NCBI GenBank assembly: GCA_015847255.1
Contig: JADLZK010001920.1
Location: 62,001 to 126,000 of the forward strand
Direction of reading: 5' to 3'
From: Hyparrhenia diplandra
Taxonomy: Eukaryota; Streptophyta; Magnoliopsida; Poales; Poaceae
Length of the DNA: 64,000 nt
Each line of letters starts with the position of its first letter. The first letter of the stretch is position 1. The notes under the pieces are model-generated. The model searched no databases, was not told the DNA's origin, and worked only from the letters and a program-made list of their open reading frames with translations. The position numbers and the translations under genes are program-made. This document shows positions 1 to 10,245 of the stretch, in pieces.

Positions 1-420
1 TTTGATCTAAAGCCCTATGTATGTACGTATATATAGGGAAAGAGGGAGAGAAGCATCGCTTGATGGTGGTTAGTGCACTATGTATGTGTACACGTGTTGG
101 GAAAAGCTAACGTAAGCGTCCAACGTCACACGATAACAAAGCCAGCTTCCAAGAAGGTCACGCCGTAGGCAACTCAAGTGGGGGTTGACTTTATATTGTG
201 CCACAGCTAGGATTGTCGAAGTCCGCCGCCCAGTAATGTAGCCTGTACGCGTGACACTCCATATAGTGAAATATATATACCATTTCTAGCTAGGTTGTAT
301 GTGCGTGGACATGTGATGTGACCACATTTTAGGTGCGCTGTACACGTTTCTCAACAACTGGGTTGTAATTATTAGCGATCACTAGGGCATATACAACGCC
401 TGGAGGCTGGAGAACAGCCA
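1..420. other. No gene seen
   Basis: AT-rich intergenic sequence. I see no extended reading frame, RNA gene or clear repeat boundary here. Confidence 0.5.
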
Positions 421-422
421 GG

Positions 423-581
423 GGTGGAGCTATATAGTTCACAGTGGGTGCGGCCCCACCCACAAAAAATTTAAAAAAAACAGTGAAAATGGTAAATTTT
501 CACCATATTTGCACCCACAATTTGAAGGTTTTTGCACCCACAACACAAGCTGCACCCCCTTAAATTTGCTCTAGCTCCACC
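423..581. mobile_element. Short MITE-like element with GGTGGAGCTA inverted ends
   Basis: The left end reads GGTGGAGCTA and the right end is its reverse complement TAGCTCCACC, giving a 10-bp perfect terminal inverted repeat around a 159-bp AT-rich body with repeated 'cacccac' words. The size and compact structure fit a non-autonomous hAT-like MITE. I could not identify a clean target-site duplication, so the family call is an inference. Confidence 0.45.
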
Positions 582-589
582 AGGATGCC

Positions 590-985
590 CGTAATTTTGC
601 AAAAAGTGCCCTCGCCAACACCATTCAATGAAGAGAGAGAGCAGATCGAGTCTTCGTTTTGTGAGACTACGACTAGGGAGGCTGCTCGCAGGTTGAGACA
701 ATCACCGGCCGAATCCAGCGTTGTATGGCTTGCATCGTCTCCAAACAAGGGCACGAGATCTAGATGTGCTGGGGCAAAATTGCTTGTTGCACGCCAAAAT
801 CCATCTCCGCGGGCAGTCTCGGCGGCGGGCGAGGCATCCGTAGCAGGAGGAGCGCCATACGGGGTAGGGCCGGGCTCAGTTGTTGTCAGCGAGTGGCCCT
901 TTGATGACCTACTGGTCGCATGTGCCCAGACAGACGGTTGGAACTCATATTCCGACGTCGAGGCTTGGAATACCTTATAGATTTC
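590..985. other. Unrecognised open stretch, open on both strands
   Basis: This GC-moderate stretch is open on the plus strand (585-980, 131 codons) and on the minus strand (988-560, 142 codons). Neither translation resembles a family I know, and I see no splice context or promoter. It sits directly between a MITE and a GC-rich repeat, so it may be transposon-internal sequence or a captured host fragment. I do not call a gene. Confidence 0.25.
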
Positions 986-1470
986 CAACGGGTCGTGCCG
1001 TGCTGGCCTGCACCGTGCTTGACGGGCCGTGCCTCTGTGGGCTTCGTGCCTGGCCTTCGGCCCAAGGCACGGCCATGGGCTTTTTCATGCCGGGCCGGGC
1101 CGGTAAGCACGGGCTTTTCTAGTATGAACAATTTTTTTCCTTTTTTTGTATAGTGCTGTTGGATTTTAGAGGTAAAGAGAGGTTGATATTGGCCTTTAGC
1201 AGGCCAAGCGAGGATGTTCGCATGTTGCCTTGGGTTGTTGACTTGTTGGGATGTTTTTTTTAGAATTACTTTGCTCGGTAGTTTGATCACTAGGCCGCCG
1301 CCTCTTACCGGGCCGTGCCCGTTCCGTGCCTCGTGCCAGGGTGACGGCCCAAGCATGGCCCATATACCATGCCATGCCGTGCTCGGGCCGGGCCGCCAGG
1401 GTGACGGCCCAAGCATGGCCCGTATACCATGCCATGCCGTGCTTGGGCCGGGCCAAAAGGGCTATGTGTC
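985..1470. repeat. GGGCCGTGCC-rich dispersed repeat with a 60-bp tandem duplication
   Basis: The stretch is saturated with GGGCC/GGCCC and CGTGCC words. It contains two adjacent copies of a 60-bp unit starting at 1336 and 1396 that differ at only a few positions. Part of it (around 1023-1057) is nearly repeated at 9001-9033, so it is a dispersed family. Subterminal arrays of this kind are common in plant hAT-type elements; that family assignment is inference because I could not bound the element. Confidence 0.5.
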
Positions 1471-2119
1471 ATGCCATCGGGCCTCGTGCTTTTATGGAAA
1501 TGTATAGAATACCTTGCTGCGCAATTCCTCCAAAGCAGCTTGGGTGGCAGAAGGTGATAGGTTTCGTTTCGTGAATGACTTCATTTTTTTTTAATCGGAG
1601 CTCTCTTCGAGCATGGTGCTCTTCATTTGATTTTCATGTTCCTATGTATTTTTATTTATAATTTTATCTAGATTGTTCATATGCAGTCTGTTGTGTCGAG
1701 CTTCAAGGAGCCTCAAGCAAGCAATTTGTTGCAGTCTGTTTCATTTCAAATATTGCAATCATATTCACTCATTAATACTGCTCCACTAGTTAGGCGTTTC
1801 TGAATGTGAACTGATCATCCATCCCTAAAGTCGGTGTTGTGGTGTAGTGTGATCTATTCTGAATGTTTAGTGCTCCACTAGTTGAATGTCAACTGTGAAT
1901 ATATATGTTAGTGCTCGACTAGTTCTGACGTGTGAATTGCCCGAAAGGTTGGGCGGGCATGTTCACTCGTGGCGACAAAAGGCGTTCCTACTATGGTTCT
2001 CGAAGCTGTGGCATCTTATCTTCATATATGGCATGCTTTCTTTCGTACAGCCGGTTCTCATAAAGACATTAACGTCCTAAACAAGTCTTCATGCTTCATT
2101 CAAGCAATAAAAGGGGAAC

Positions 2120-2640
2120 CTCTACACGGTACAGTGTAGTGCAAATGGAACACAATACAATATGGGTTACTATCTTGCTGATAAAATATATCCCGAATTG
2201 ACGATATTCGTGAAGACGGTAATAGCTCCTCACTCCGCCGAAGACAAGTTATTTGCATTGATGCAAGAAGGGGCGAGGAAAGATGTCGAGTGTGCATTTG
2301 GCGCTCTGCAATCACGCTTTGATGTTGTTCGTCCACCTTCAAAGTTATAGAAGCAAGAGGACGTTGTCAACATAATGAATGCTTGTGTCATCCTTCACAA
2401 TATGGTAGTGGAACATGAGAAGGAATCAGTTAGAGTTTCAATGGATTTAAATGACAATTAATCTGAGTGCGACGATAGTGCTCCCACCTGTGGTGCATAC
2501 AAACGACAACCCCAATCCATGCTTTGCAAAGGTGCTTCAGAAGAATTCTGCTATCAAAGCTCAGTCAACACATAGGCAACTCAAGAAGGATCCAATAGCA
2601 TATATGGCAGCCCTATGAAATATTGTAGCGGTGTTCAAGA
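2120..2640 (+). pseudogene. PIF/Harbinger-type transposase remnant (DDE_Tnp_4 C-terminal part)
   Basis: From 2162 the frame gives MGYYLADKIYPELTIFVKT, then QEGARKDVECAFGALQSRFD, which match the C-terminal catalytic half of plant PIF/Harbinger (HARBI1-like) transposases. That frame stops at 2348-2350. After a frame change near 2355 the homology continues with EDVVNIMNACVILHNMVVEH and stops at 2459-2461; a further ADP-like tail, KKDPIAYMAAL, is readable near 2590-2618. The N-terminal half is absent and several breaks are present, so this is a dead fragment. Harbinger transposases cut and paste DNA using a DDE catalytic triad; here only the region around the final acidic residue survives. I did not find the element's termini. 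Confidence 0.75.
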
Positions 2641-2804
2641 TATATAATGATGTTCATTTTATTTATGTTTGATCCGCTTTCTATCAAATAGCAATAAAAT
2701 GGTCTATAAAATAATGTTTATGATTGATCTTACCTATATTTAAAATATTAAATAGCTTGCAGATATCCATTGTACAATATGTCTTTTTAACTGTCTGTGT
2801 TCGA

Positions 2805-2880
2805 TGTCCAAGAACTTACAGATAGGTTAAGGATATGTCTGGTGTCCAAGAACTTACGGATAGGTTAAGGATATGTCTTT
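2805..2880. repeat. 38-bp tandem duplication
   Basis: Two adjacent copies of about 38 bp begin with 'tgtccaagaacttac' at 2805 and 2843. They differ at one or two bases and lie in non-coding sequence downstream of the Harbinger remnant. Confidence 0.8.
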
Positions 2881-2919
2881 GCTTCCCCCTTACAGACTTT
2901 GCCCACAAGCTAAGACCAC

Positions 2920-3870
2920 ATACTTTTTTTTTTTTTGAAGAGGCACAAAATAGAGCCATGATGTTAGAAGACTACAAACTTAATCCATAATAATAACAAT
3001 TTTTATAAAGGGTCACAAAAGCTTTGCCGCGATTTCTATTAGAAAAAAAAAAAACGGCAAGTGTGTCCCCTAGTTTTTTGAATGAAAAACTGACCCAAAA
3101 AATACAATTGTTCCACTCCTCCTACCACGACTTTAGTACAACCACCGAACAGCTATCACCACCCACACCACAACTTGCTCCAACTTGGATGAATCAGCAC
3201 AACTAAAACAATTCAAAACACAATGACTTGCCGACGACACCAAACCACATAACTTGGAGCACCACCCCTGAACAACCGGTAGGAGCAAATACGAAATGGA
3301 ATGCCTAGCCATGCCTCCAAGGAGGAAACGGCTAAAAGCACCGACAAGTTAACCCGCCATGAGAAGGTTTTCACCTATAATATCAAGTACGGTAGGAGGA
3401 GAGGAAGGAAAGGACACCTCCAAGAAGGGAATGACATCCGCAAACATCGCCGCCCAAGCTTTCGACCCAATCTCAAGAAACCTCCAAAACTGTCATCCCT
3501 GGAGGACAAATCCTACCCTGAAGGTAGGGTGCAACGATAGATCGCCAGCAGCCCCCCGCCCCGCCTCCGCCCCTAGAGACGCCTACCGGGAGGAGCGTCC
3601 GAAGAAGCCCCCCGAAGAGTTCGTGTCCCGGTAGAACTAGCCAGCACTAGTGGATCTAGCCAACTTCGCCATGGGAACCAACCCAAGAAAGGGGGGAAGG
3701 TCGATGGCGGGGAGAAGAGGGTCGAGATCAATAGAAGGCCCTGCAGACGCGAAACGAGTTGGTCGTCGGCATCCACCCCCAACAAGGTGTTCACCTCAAG
3801 CAGCATCGGTGGCGTCGGCGTGGACGAATGACAGGGCCTTGGCCCGGGGCTAGCCTACTTTTTTTTACAC
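2920..3870. other. Unclassified repeat-like stretch between two poly-T tracts
   Basis: The stretch starts at a poly-T tract (about 2923-2935) and ends near another at 3858-3866. It has a GC-rich core (3540-3850) with short broken open frames but no recognisable domain. The composition differs sharply from its neighbours. A minus-strand retroelement 3' part is possible, but I found no target-site duplication. Confidence 0.3.
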
Positions 3871-3887
3871 CTCTCGTAGGGGTACAA

Positions 3888-3961
3888 CTGTAATATCTAT
3901 TCATACACGTACATGCACACCCAACCCACTGTAGTATCTATTCATACACGTACATGCACAC
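3888..3961. repeat. 41-bp tandem duplication
   Basis: Two near-identical copies of a 41-bp unit begin at 3888 and 3929. Both contain 'tctattcatacacgtacatg'. They sit just outside the Helitron 5' end. Confidence 0.8.
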
Positions 3962-4884
3962 AGGCCCGGCCCTGTCAAGTTATGGACCTGGAGGAAGCTA
4001 CAATGATGGGCCCTTAAATATCTATACCTACTAATAAAGAGAGAAAATTTCGCCTCCACCCCTTATTTTCTGTCTGCCTTCTTTCATGGGCCTAAAGCCA
4101 GATTCTCCATGGACCTAAAGCCGATTTCTGTCCGCCTCTAACAAGTATTAATTTTTGTCCGTCTTCTATCCACGTGACCGCATCTAACACATATTCCTCC
4201 TATCAGATATCCTACCCTTCCGACGCTCGCGCGTGGCCCGCCCGACGCTCGCGAGGCCGCTCCATGGCCAAGATGACGAGCAGAGGGAGCTCCACAAACC
4301 TGCTCTGCGTTTCCCTGAACCCCGCGCCGGCAGCCGCGTCCTCCGATCACCACCTCGACCCCTTTCCCGACCCCCTATCTCTCCAATCTCCATGGCTCGA
4401 ACGCGGAACCGGGGCCATGGACGGCAGCACGGGCGACGTCGGCGTCGAGCCTTGGCCGCCGCTGCGGCCGTGCGTAGGTCGGCCCCCTGCCGCTCCTGTT
4501 CGCCCTGCTGGAGCTCGCAACTTGCAGGCCTGCCGGAGCGGCCTCCTGCTCCCGTTTTTATATTTGTTTATTAATATAGGTGACTGAAGAACGACCCGCT
4601 GCAGCTTGCGGCTTGCCCCTTGATGTTGTATGTGTTTATTAGGCCATTTTTAGATTTATTTAATAGGTGCTGTAGATTATGGAACTCTGTAAACACAATC
4701 ACGTACCAGTGTGATGATTGTTAAATTGTGTGTGCAAATGAATGATGAAATTGACTAATACATGATTGATAAAAGTTATATAATGCTGGACTTGGTAGTG
4801 ATATAATGTTGTACAAATAACCATTCAATAATACTAAAACACTTTACATATATAATGCTGGACTTGGTAGTTACAAGTTATGTA

Positions 4885-6262
4885 CACTACTACAAAACAG
4901 GTACATTAGGGGTGGCTAAAGATGCACATTAGGGGTGGCTCCTCCAGCCACCCCTAATAAAACACCCTAATGTGGTTCCACATTAGGGGCGGTTATCAGG
5001 AGCCGCCCCTAATGTGAACACATCGAGGGCGGCTCCCTGTTTGAGCCGCCCCTAATGTGAATCGCAGATTTCGCATTTTCAAAATTCAAAAACAAAATAA
5101 CAAAAAAAAAAAAAACGGGGTAGGGCCCCACCCGCATACCACCCACATCCCCTACACATGGTGATTTTTTCAGCCTTTTTGCAAATGTTGCGAAATCCAA
5201 GATTCGAACCCGCGACCTCGAGCTTGCTTGGCGTGACCCTTTTTTTTTTGTGCTACACACTTGTATGTGTGCATATCTCATTCCGCGCCCTCATATATTA
5301 TACAAACCGAGTGTAAATCGACTATTTGAGGCCCTAAACGGATTCGAACTAAAAGTGGTCAACTACAAAGTTTCATAACTTTTCGAGATCTACATTTCAT
5401 ATTTAGGATGCTTTTCCGTCCGAGGTCGTTTTCGAAATTTTAATTTCAAATTTGAGACATTTGAACACACCTTTTGCATGACTTGATGATTTCGAACTAA
5501 AAAGTGGTCAACTACAAAGTTTCATAACTTTTCAAGATCTACATTTCATATTTAGGAAGTTTTTCCAACCGAGGTCGTTTTATTTAAATTTGAATTTCAA
5601 ATTTGAGACATTTGAACACAACTTTTTGCATGACTAGATGATTTCGAACTAAAAAGTGGTCAACTACAAAGTTTCATAACTTTTTGAGATCTACATTTCA
5701 TATTTAGGAAATTTTTCCGTCCGAGGTCGTTTACTTAAATTTGAATTTCAAATTTGAGACATTTGAATACAACTTTTGCATGACTAGATGATTTCGAATT
5801 AAAAAGTGGTTAACTACAAAGTTTCATAACTTTTCGAGATCTACATTTCATATTTAGAAAGTTTTTCCATCCGAGGTCGTTTATAAAATTTTAATTTTAG
5901 TGCCTCATTTTAAAATTCGGCAACCTTTGGGGCGGCTCAATATAGAGCCGCCCCTATTGTGGACCACATTAGGGGCGGCTCATCACCAGCCGCCCTAATA
6001 ACGATAGGGGCGGCTGGCACACGAGCCGCCCCTAATGTATATTGAGCCGCCCCTATTGTGGACCACATTAGGGGCGGCCATCACCACCGCCCCTAATAAC
6101 AGTAGAGGGGCTTTTGCACGAGCCGCCCCTAATGTGTCCTCATTAGGGGCGGTTAAATCTCAACCCAGATTTTCAAGATACATTAGGGGCGGCTCAAAGT
6201 ATGAGCCGCCCCTTTAATAAAAAAAAAACGCAGCACCCTCTTAGTGGCCTTTTGTAGTAGTG
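4885..6262. mobile_element. Non-autonomous CACTA (En/Spm) transposon, 1378 bp
   Basis: The element starts CACTACTACAAAA and ends with the exact complement TTTTGTAGTAGTG (6250-6262). It is flanked by a perfect 3-bp target-site duplication GTA (4882-4884 and 6263-6265). Both subterminal regions (about 4900-5060 and 5930-6215) carry many direct and inverted copies of an 'attaggggcggct' motif, as expected for transposase-binding subterminal repeats. The middle holds four tandem units of about 150 bp. No transposase frame is present, so mobility would depend on a partner element. Confidence 0.93.
5340..5900. repeat. Four tandem ~150-bp units inside the CACTA element
   Basis: Copies begin near 5340, 5488, 5640 and 5790. 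Each carries 'gtggtcaactacaaag' (one copy has a single change) followed by 'cgagatctacatttcat' or a close variant. The units are 80-95% alike by eye and non-coding. Confidence 0.85.
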
Positions 6263-6724
6263 GTATAAAATATAGGTGGGGAGAAAATAGGGAGGCTAAA
6301 CTGAGACTTCGGTTGGAGTGCAGACGGAAATGAGGGCTAGAATCTGGATGGAGCATTGCAGAGTTTCAGTATTGGAGTTTTTGGACAGATTAAAAAAGTA
6401 GTAGTTGTTAAATAATTTCCATGTGTCATTATATTACGTCAGATCGTATTGCACCGAGATTTCATATGTCGATGTATAGAGTATACAAATCAATAGGACA
6501 TTCATCCTATTACCCAATATTAACTTATAATACATGTCATGGTCATGACAGTGTAGTTTCTAAATTTTATACATAGAAAAATAAATATGTAAACATTGTC
6601 GACCAAAAAAAAAAAATAGCACGTATACAAAATAAGCTACTGCAGTTGTGCACCAAATTGAAGCAAATATGTTAAATGTTTAATAACTTTATTCTCCGTT
6701 GCAACGCACGGGCATATTTGCTAG

Positions 6725-7507
6725 TAACTATAATAATATAATTATGATTCATCTAATAATTTTTTTCTCCATGTATAAAGTTGCCAAACAAACTAATCTA
6801 TCCAGATTCATGTTTTTTTGGGCAACATGAGTTCACTGGAACTCTGGAAGTTTAGACAAGGAGTAACTAGTAAGTAATTATTTGGAGACAAGATCGATCA
6901 GTTTTGTTTTTGTACCTAATGAAGAGGACCGAGCAGCAACTGTGTGACAAACTGACGATCGGACGGGCGGCGGGCGGCAGAGATGTCCTACTGCCGTTGA
7001 GATTGCAGATTTGGAGAAGGGCCCAACACCGAGCCTGATCGCTTTGATCGCACAAGCCAATAGGTAGGGCAGGAGTGGCGGCAGCTGATCGCCGTCACCG
7101 CGGAGCGCAGAATTGCAAAGGGCAAGAACGTGCGATGGCTTGGGGCATTTGCCAATTGGGTTGTATGCGCCGCTAACATATTTGGGGATGGGCCCCTTGC
7201 CTCAAGGGCCCTCTTCGGCCGCTCCGTTCATCCGTTGGCAACCCCCAGGGTCGGGCCTGCATACACACCTACCCTACACACACCACTCACACACTATACG
7301 CGTATAAATAGACCTATAACTACACACGGAATCAAAGAACGCGTCCTTGTAGAGATCACCAGAAAACTCTATTGATGACGGACACATCATAATCCCCTTG
7401 TGACTCCACATGTGAGAGGCTACAATTTATTTTGGAAAACACTGTTCCCGGTCCGAGTCTGGCCGGTGGCCTCCTCACCGGGGAGTGTGCTCGGTTCCCC
7501 TAGTGGG
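6725..7507. other. No gene seen between two transposons
   Basis: This stretch separates the Helitron from the hAT-type element. It is moderately GC-rich from 6950 to 7260, but the frames are short and match nothing I know. A 'gcgtataaatag' TATA-like word lies at 7299-7310 without an associated gene. Confidence 0.4.
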
Positions 7508-8065
7508 TAAAGATGGCAGTGGTTCGGTTTTGGTTCGGATATCCGCGGTTTTCGGTTTTGTGGTTTGCGGTTTTGGTTCTGAAATTGCAACCACGGTTTT
7601 ACGGTTTTGGGTACCCGAAATATTTCGGTTTTGAGTCGACCGTGGTGCTCGCTGGAGCCCCAATTTAGGCAGCCCATCAAAAGCCCACCATGAATGCCTC
7701 TCACGTGGTGTTGTTTTCTTTTTAAAAAAAAAATAAATCTGGACAATATATATGCTATGTGTGTGCCTGTATGGCAATTTGGACATGCTTAGCTTCGTAC
7801 TTTACTACTATTTGGCAATCTGGACAATATATGTGTATGTAACTATGTATGTGTGTGCCTGTTATGCTTGGTACTTGCTAATTATGCTGCTGTCCTTGCT
7901 GTTTTTCACCAATTTTTTCGGTTTTTGGGTATCCGCGGTTTTGGTTTTGGTGATGAATTTTCATCCGAAACATGTTTGGTTTTGGTTTTGGTTTTAAAGT
8001 TTAAGTTTCGGGTTTTGGGTGCTCGAGGTTCCACCCGAACCGAACCCGAACCGCTGCCATCTTTA
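7508..8065. mobile_element. Non-autonomous hAT-type element, 558 bp
   Basis: The ends are TAAAGATGGCAGTGGTTCGG and the complement of TAAAGATGGCAGCGGTTCGG (one mismatch in 20). Flanks are an 8-bp target duplication with one mismatch, CTAGTGGG (7500-7507) and CCAGTGGG (8066-8073). An 8-bp duplication with short inverted ends is the hAT signature. The subterminal regions are runs of 'ggttttggttcgg'-like words. There is no transposase. Confidence 0.82.
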
Positions 8066-8620
8066 CCAGTGGGCTAGCCTGCTGAGCAGCAGTAAAGCGT
8101 AGGTGCCAAAAGGGCCGTCCAGTCGAGCTTTGGCCCAATAGGGAAAAGAAGCCATTTTATCTTTTTGAACTATATATAATATACAATAGTAGTCGTATAT
8201 ATAGTCCAAGATTTTTTTTGGTCGAACTAAAACTAGGCATCTCAGCCGTTGGACTCTTAAAACCCATTTAAATGCAGCTTGAAGTGTATCAGAGGGCAAC
8301 TTTCTTAAATGATCAATACATGATAAGGTTACAAAAAAATATCTCCAAGCTTCTAGAAACTAGCTCTAGAAAAAAAAAAAAATGGGGAGAATGTATAGAG
8401 AAACCTACAAAATTCCCAAAATAATCTAATTAATATCTAAAATGTTTTTGCGAACTTTTCTAGCAACAAATACTAATATGCGAACAACATGAATGCATTT
8501 ATCATATACGCTTTGTCAAAGTTTTAAAACATATTTAGATCGATTAGAATGTCATCTTGATAGTACTTTTCTCGTTTTTTCTAAGGCTAAACCTAGCTAG
8601 TTTTTAGGCTCCAAATAGTA
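8066..8620. other. No gene seen
   Basis: AT-rich intergenic sequence with short homopolymer tracts. I see no coding, RNA or bounded repeat feature. Confidence 0.45.
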
Positions 8621-8767
8621 CGCCCTCCGTTCTAAATTATAAGTGTTTTGACTTTTTTGATACATCTATAGTACTAAGCTTCTAGTCTAGATATAGTAAT
8701 AAAAGTATATATAGTAAAATGAATAAACAAAAAAGTTAAAATGACTTATAATTTGGAAAGAAGGAAG
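8621..8767. mobile_element. Stowaway-like MITE
   Basis: Flanked by TA on both sides (8619-8620 and 8768-8769). It starts 'cgccctccgttctaaattat' and ends with a degenerate complement ('ataatttggaaagaaggaag'), which matches the CTCCCTCCGT termini of grass Stowaway (mariner-derived) MITEs. Length is about 147 bp. Confidence 0.65.
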
Positions 8768-8956
8768 TAGTAGGGAGTCTTCTTGAAAACCGAAGGAATT
8801 GAAATGATGAGATCTGACTTCAATTTTGTCGGTGTACAAAATTTATTTATTCAATTTAAGGCCGACAACCCTAGAAGGGATCTCACTTGAATTTTGTTGG
8901 TTGCAAATACTTTTGTCACTGCACTCGGCGGCAGAAGGGAACCTTAGTTTTCTAAT

Positions 8957-9135
8957 CGGCCCGGACAGGCCTGGCCCGTTGGGGTCGGGCCGTCGTGCTT
9001 CATGGGCCGTGTCGCTGTGCTTCGTGCCTGGCCGGTCCGTGAAGCCCGATGAAAACAGCAGGCCGGGTCGGCCTGAGGCCCGCATCGTGCTCGTGCTCGT
9101 GCTCTGCTTTGCCCCCGTCCCTCCCCTGCTCCGTC
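8957..9135. repeat. Second copy of the GGGCCGTGCC-type repeat
   Basis: 'gggccgtgtcgctgtg' and 'cttcgtgcctggcc' at 9003-9033 match the repeat near 1024-1057 with few changes. It lies immediately upstream of the DUF868 pseudogene. Confidence 0.5.
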
Positions 9136-9280
9136 CTCGTGCCCTGCTGTAGCTACTAGCTGTAGCCTTGCTCTGTCTGCCTTCGTCAGTTGCTGCTTTG
9201 TCCAGTACCACTCGTTTCTGGCGCCAGGAACGCGCACCGTCGCGTTGCGCGGGAGGTGTTCGTCGGAAGGCGCGCGACAG

Positions 9281-10245
9281 ATGAGGGACCTGACCTGCTT
9301 CGGGCGGGGGGAGACGCAGCATCCTCCTCCTCGTCCCCGGGCACGGCCGCCACCAGCGGCTGTACTAAGGGCGACGGCGGCGGTTCCTCCGCGGCGCGGA
9401 GCCAAAGCCGGGTCACATGCCTCTACCACGCGCGGCTGGCCGGGCCGGGCGGCGGCCTCATGGGGCGCCGGCGCGACCAGGTCTCCGCGCTCGGCGGCGG
9501 CCTGGTCGCTTTCGTCCTGGGGCCGCCTGTGACGCGCGGACGTCGGGCCGTGGCTCCTCTCCAAGCGCAGCAGGGGATACAACACCCTCGACGCCAGCGC
9601 CGCCACCGTCGCCTTGGGCAATTCCGGCAAGGTTGACGTGTTCTGGGACCTGTCCGGCGCCAGGTTCAGCGCGAGGCGGCCGGAGCTGCTGGACGGGTTC
9701 TACGTGGCCCTGGTGTGCGGCCTCGAGATGGTGCTCCTGCTCGGCGACATGGCGAAGGAGGCGTTCCGCAGGACGGGCGCCTCCGCCGGCACGCCGGCCG
9801 TCGATGACGCGCTGCTCGTGGCCAGGAGGGCGTACGTCGTTGGCAGGAAGGTGTACTCCGCCAGTGCCCAGTTCTGCCACAGTGCCACCTTGCCACGACG
9901 TGGTGATAGAGTGCGATCGGCACCGCCGCTGGCACCGGCACCGTGGTGGCCAGTGACCGGGAGGTCCGGGACCCGTGTCTCGAGATTCGCGTCGATAGGA
10001 GGCCGGTCGTGCGGATCAAGAGGCTGCCATGAAAGTTCATAGGCAAGCCAGACCATTCTCATCGACGGGTTGCCCGTGTAGGTGTTCTGAGACGTCCATG
10101 GCTGGCTCTTCGGCTCGTCGACGGCGGCCAATGCGGTGTTCATGTTCCAGACATGCCAAGCAGTGCCTGAGAAGTCCGTGCAGTGGGCATACTCGCAGAT
10201 GTTCAGTGAGCATCAGCTGCAAGGACATCATCGTTTCTCCCTGAT
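9281..10245 (+). pseudogene. DUF868 family protein, decayed single-exon gene
   Basis: The start MRDLTCFGRG at 9281 and later blocks SRVTCLYHARL, DVGPWLLSKRSRGYNTLD, VDVFWDLSGARFS and YVALVCGLEMVLLLGD follow the order of plant DUF868 proteins (about 300 residues, function unknown). The frame is broken: a one-base shift lies in the G run near 9301-9311, part of the region between about 9460 and 9540 is missing or shifted, and another shift follows about 9890. In the C-terminal part three codons are stops where the family has Trp or Gln: TGA at 10029-10031 (RLP-W-KFIGK block), and TAG then TGA near 10078-10091 (PVQVFWDVH block). The conserved tail continues to about 10240. No introns are seen, as in many DUF868 genes. 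The stops make this a real pseudogene even if some indels are sequence errors. Confidence 0.8.

Larger units (their letters stand above)
4021..6724 (+). mobile_element. Non-autonomous Helitron carrying a nested CACTA element
   Basis: The 5' end reads TCTATACCTACTAATAAAG, the TC-start terminus of grass Helitrons. The 3' end is CTAG at 6721-6724, preceded by the short hairpin ccgt...acgg (6696-6711) inside the familiar 'gttgcaacgcacgggca' tail. The flanking bases are A (4020) and T (6725), as expected for insertion between A and T without a target duplication. No Rep/helicase is encoded. Positions 4200-4560 are GC-rich with gene-like composition and may be a captured host fragment, but I do not recognise it. 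A complete CACTA element at 4885-6262 inserted later and accounts for half of the present length. Confidence 0.75.

Noticed and set aside
560..988. Minus-strand 142-codon frame near the left edge
   Set aside because: No family resemblance, no splice or promoter context, and the opposite strand is equally open. Kept only as an unrecognised stretch.
5190..5225. tRNA T-arm-like text (ggttcgaatcttgg on the minus strand)
   Set aside because: No A box or cloverleaf nearby; it is inside the CACTA element.
7420..7786. Overlapping minus-strand frames of more than 100 codons
   Set aside because: They lie across the left end of the hAT-type element and read its low-complexity ggttttcgg repeats; no domain.
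9458..10143. Long minus-strand frames
   Set aside because: They are antisense shadows of the GC-rich DUF868 pseudogene.
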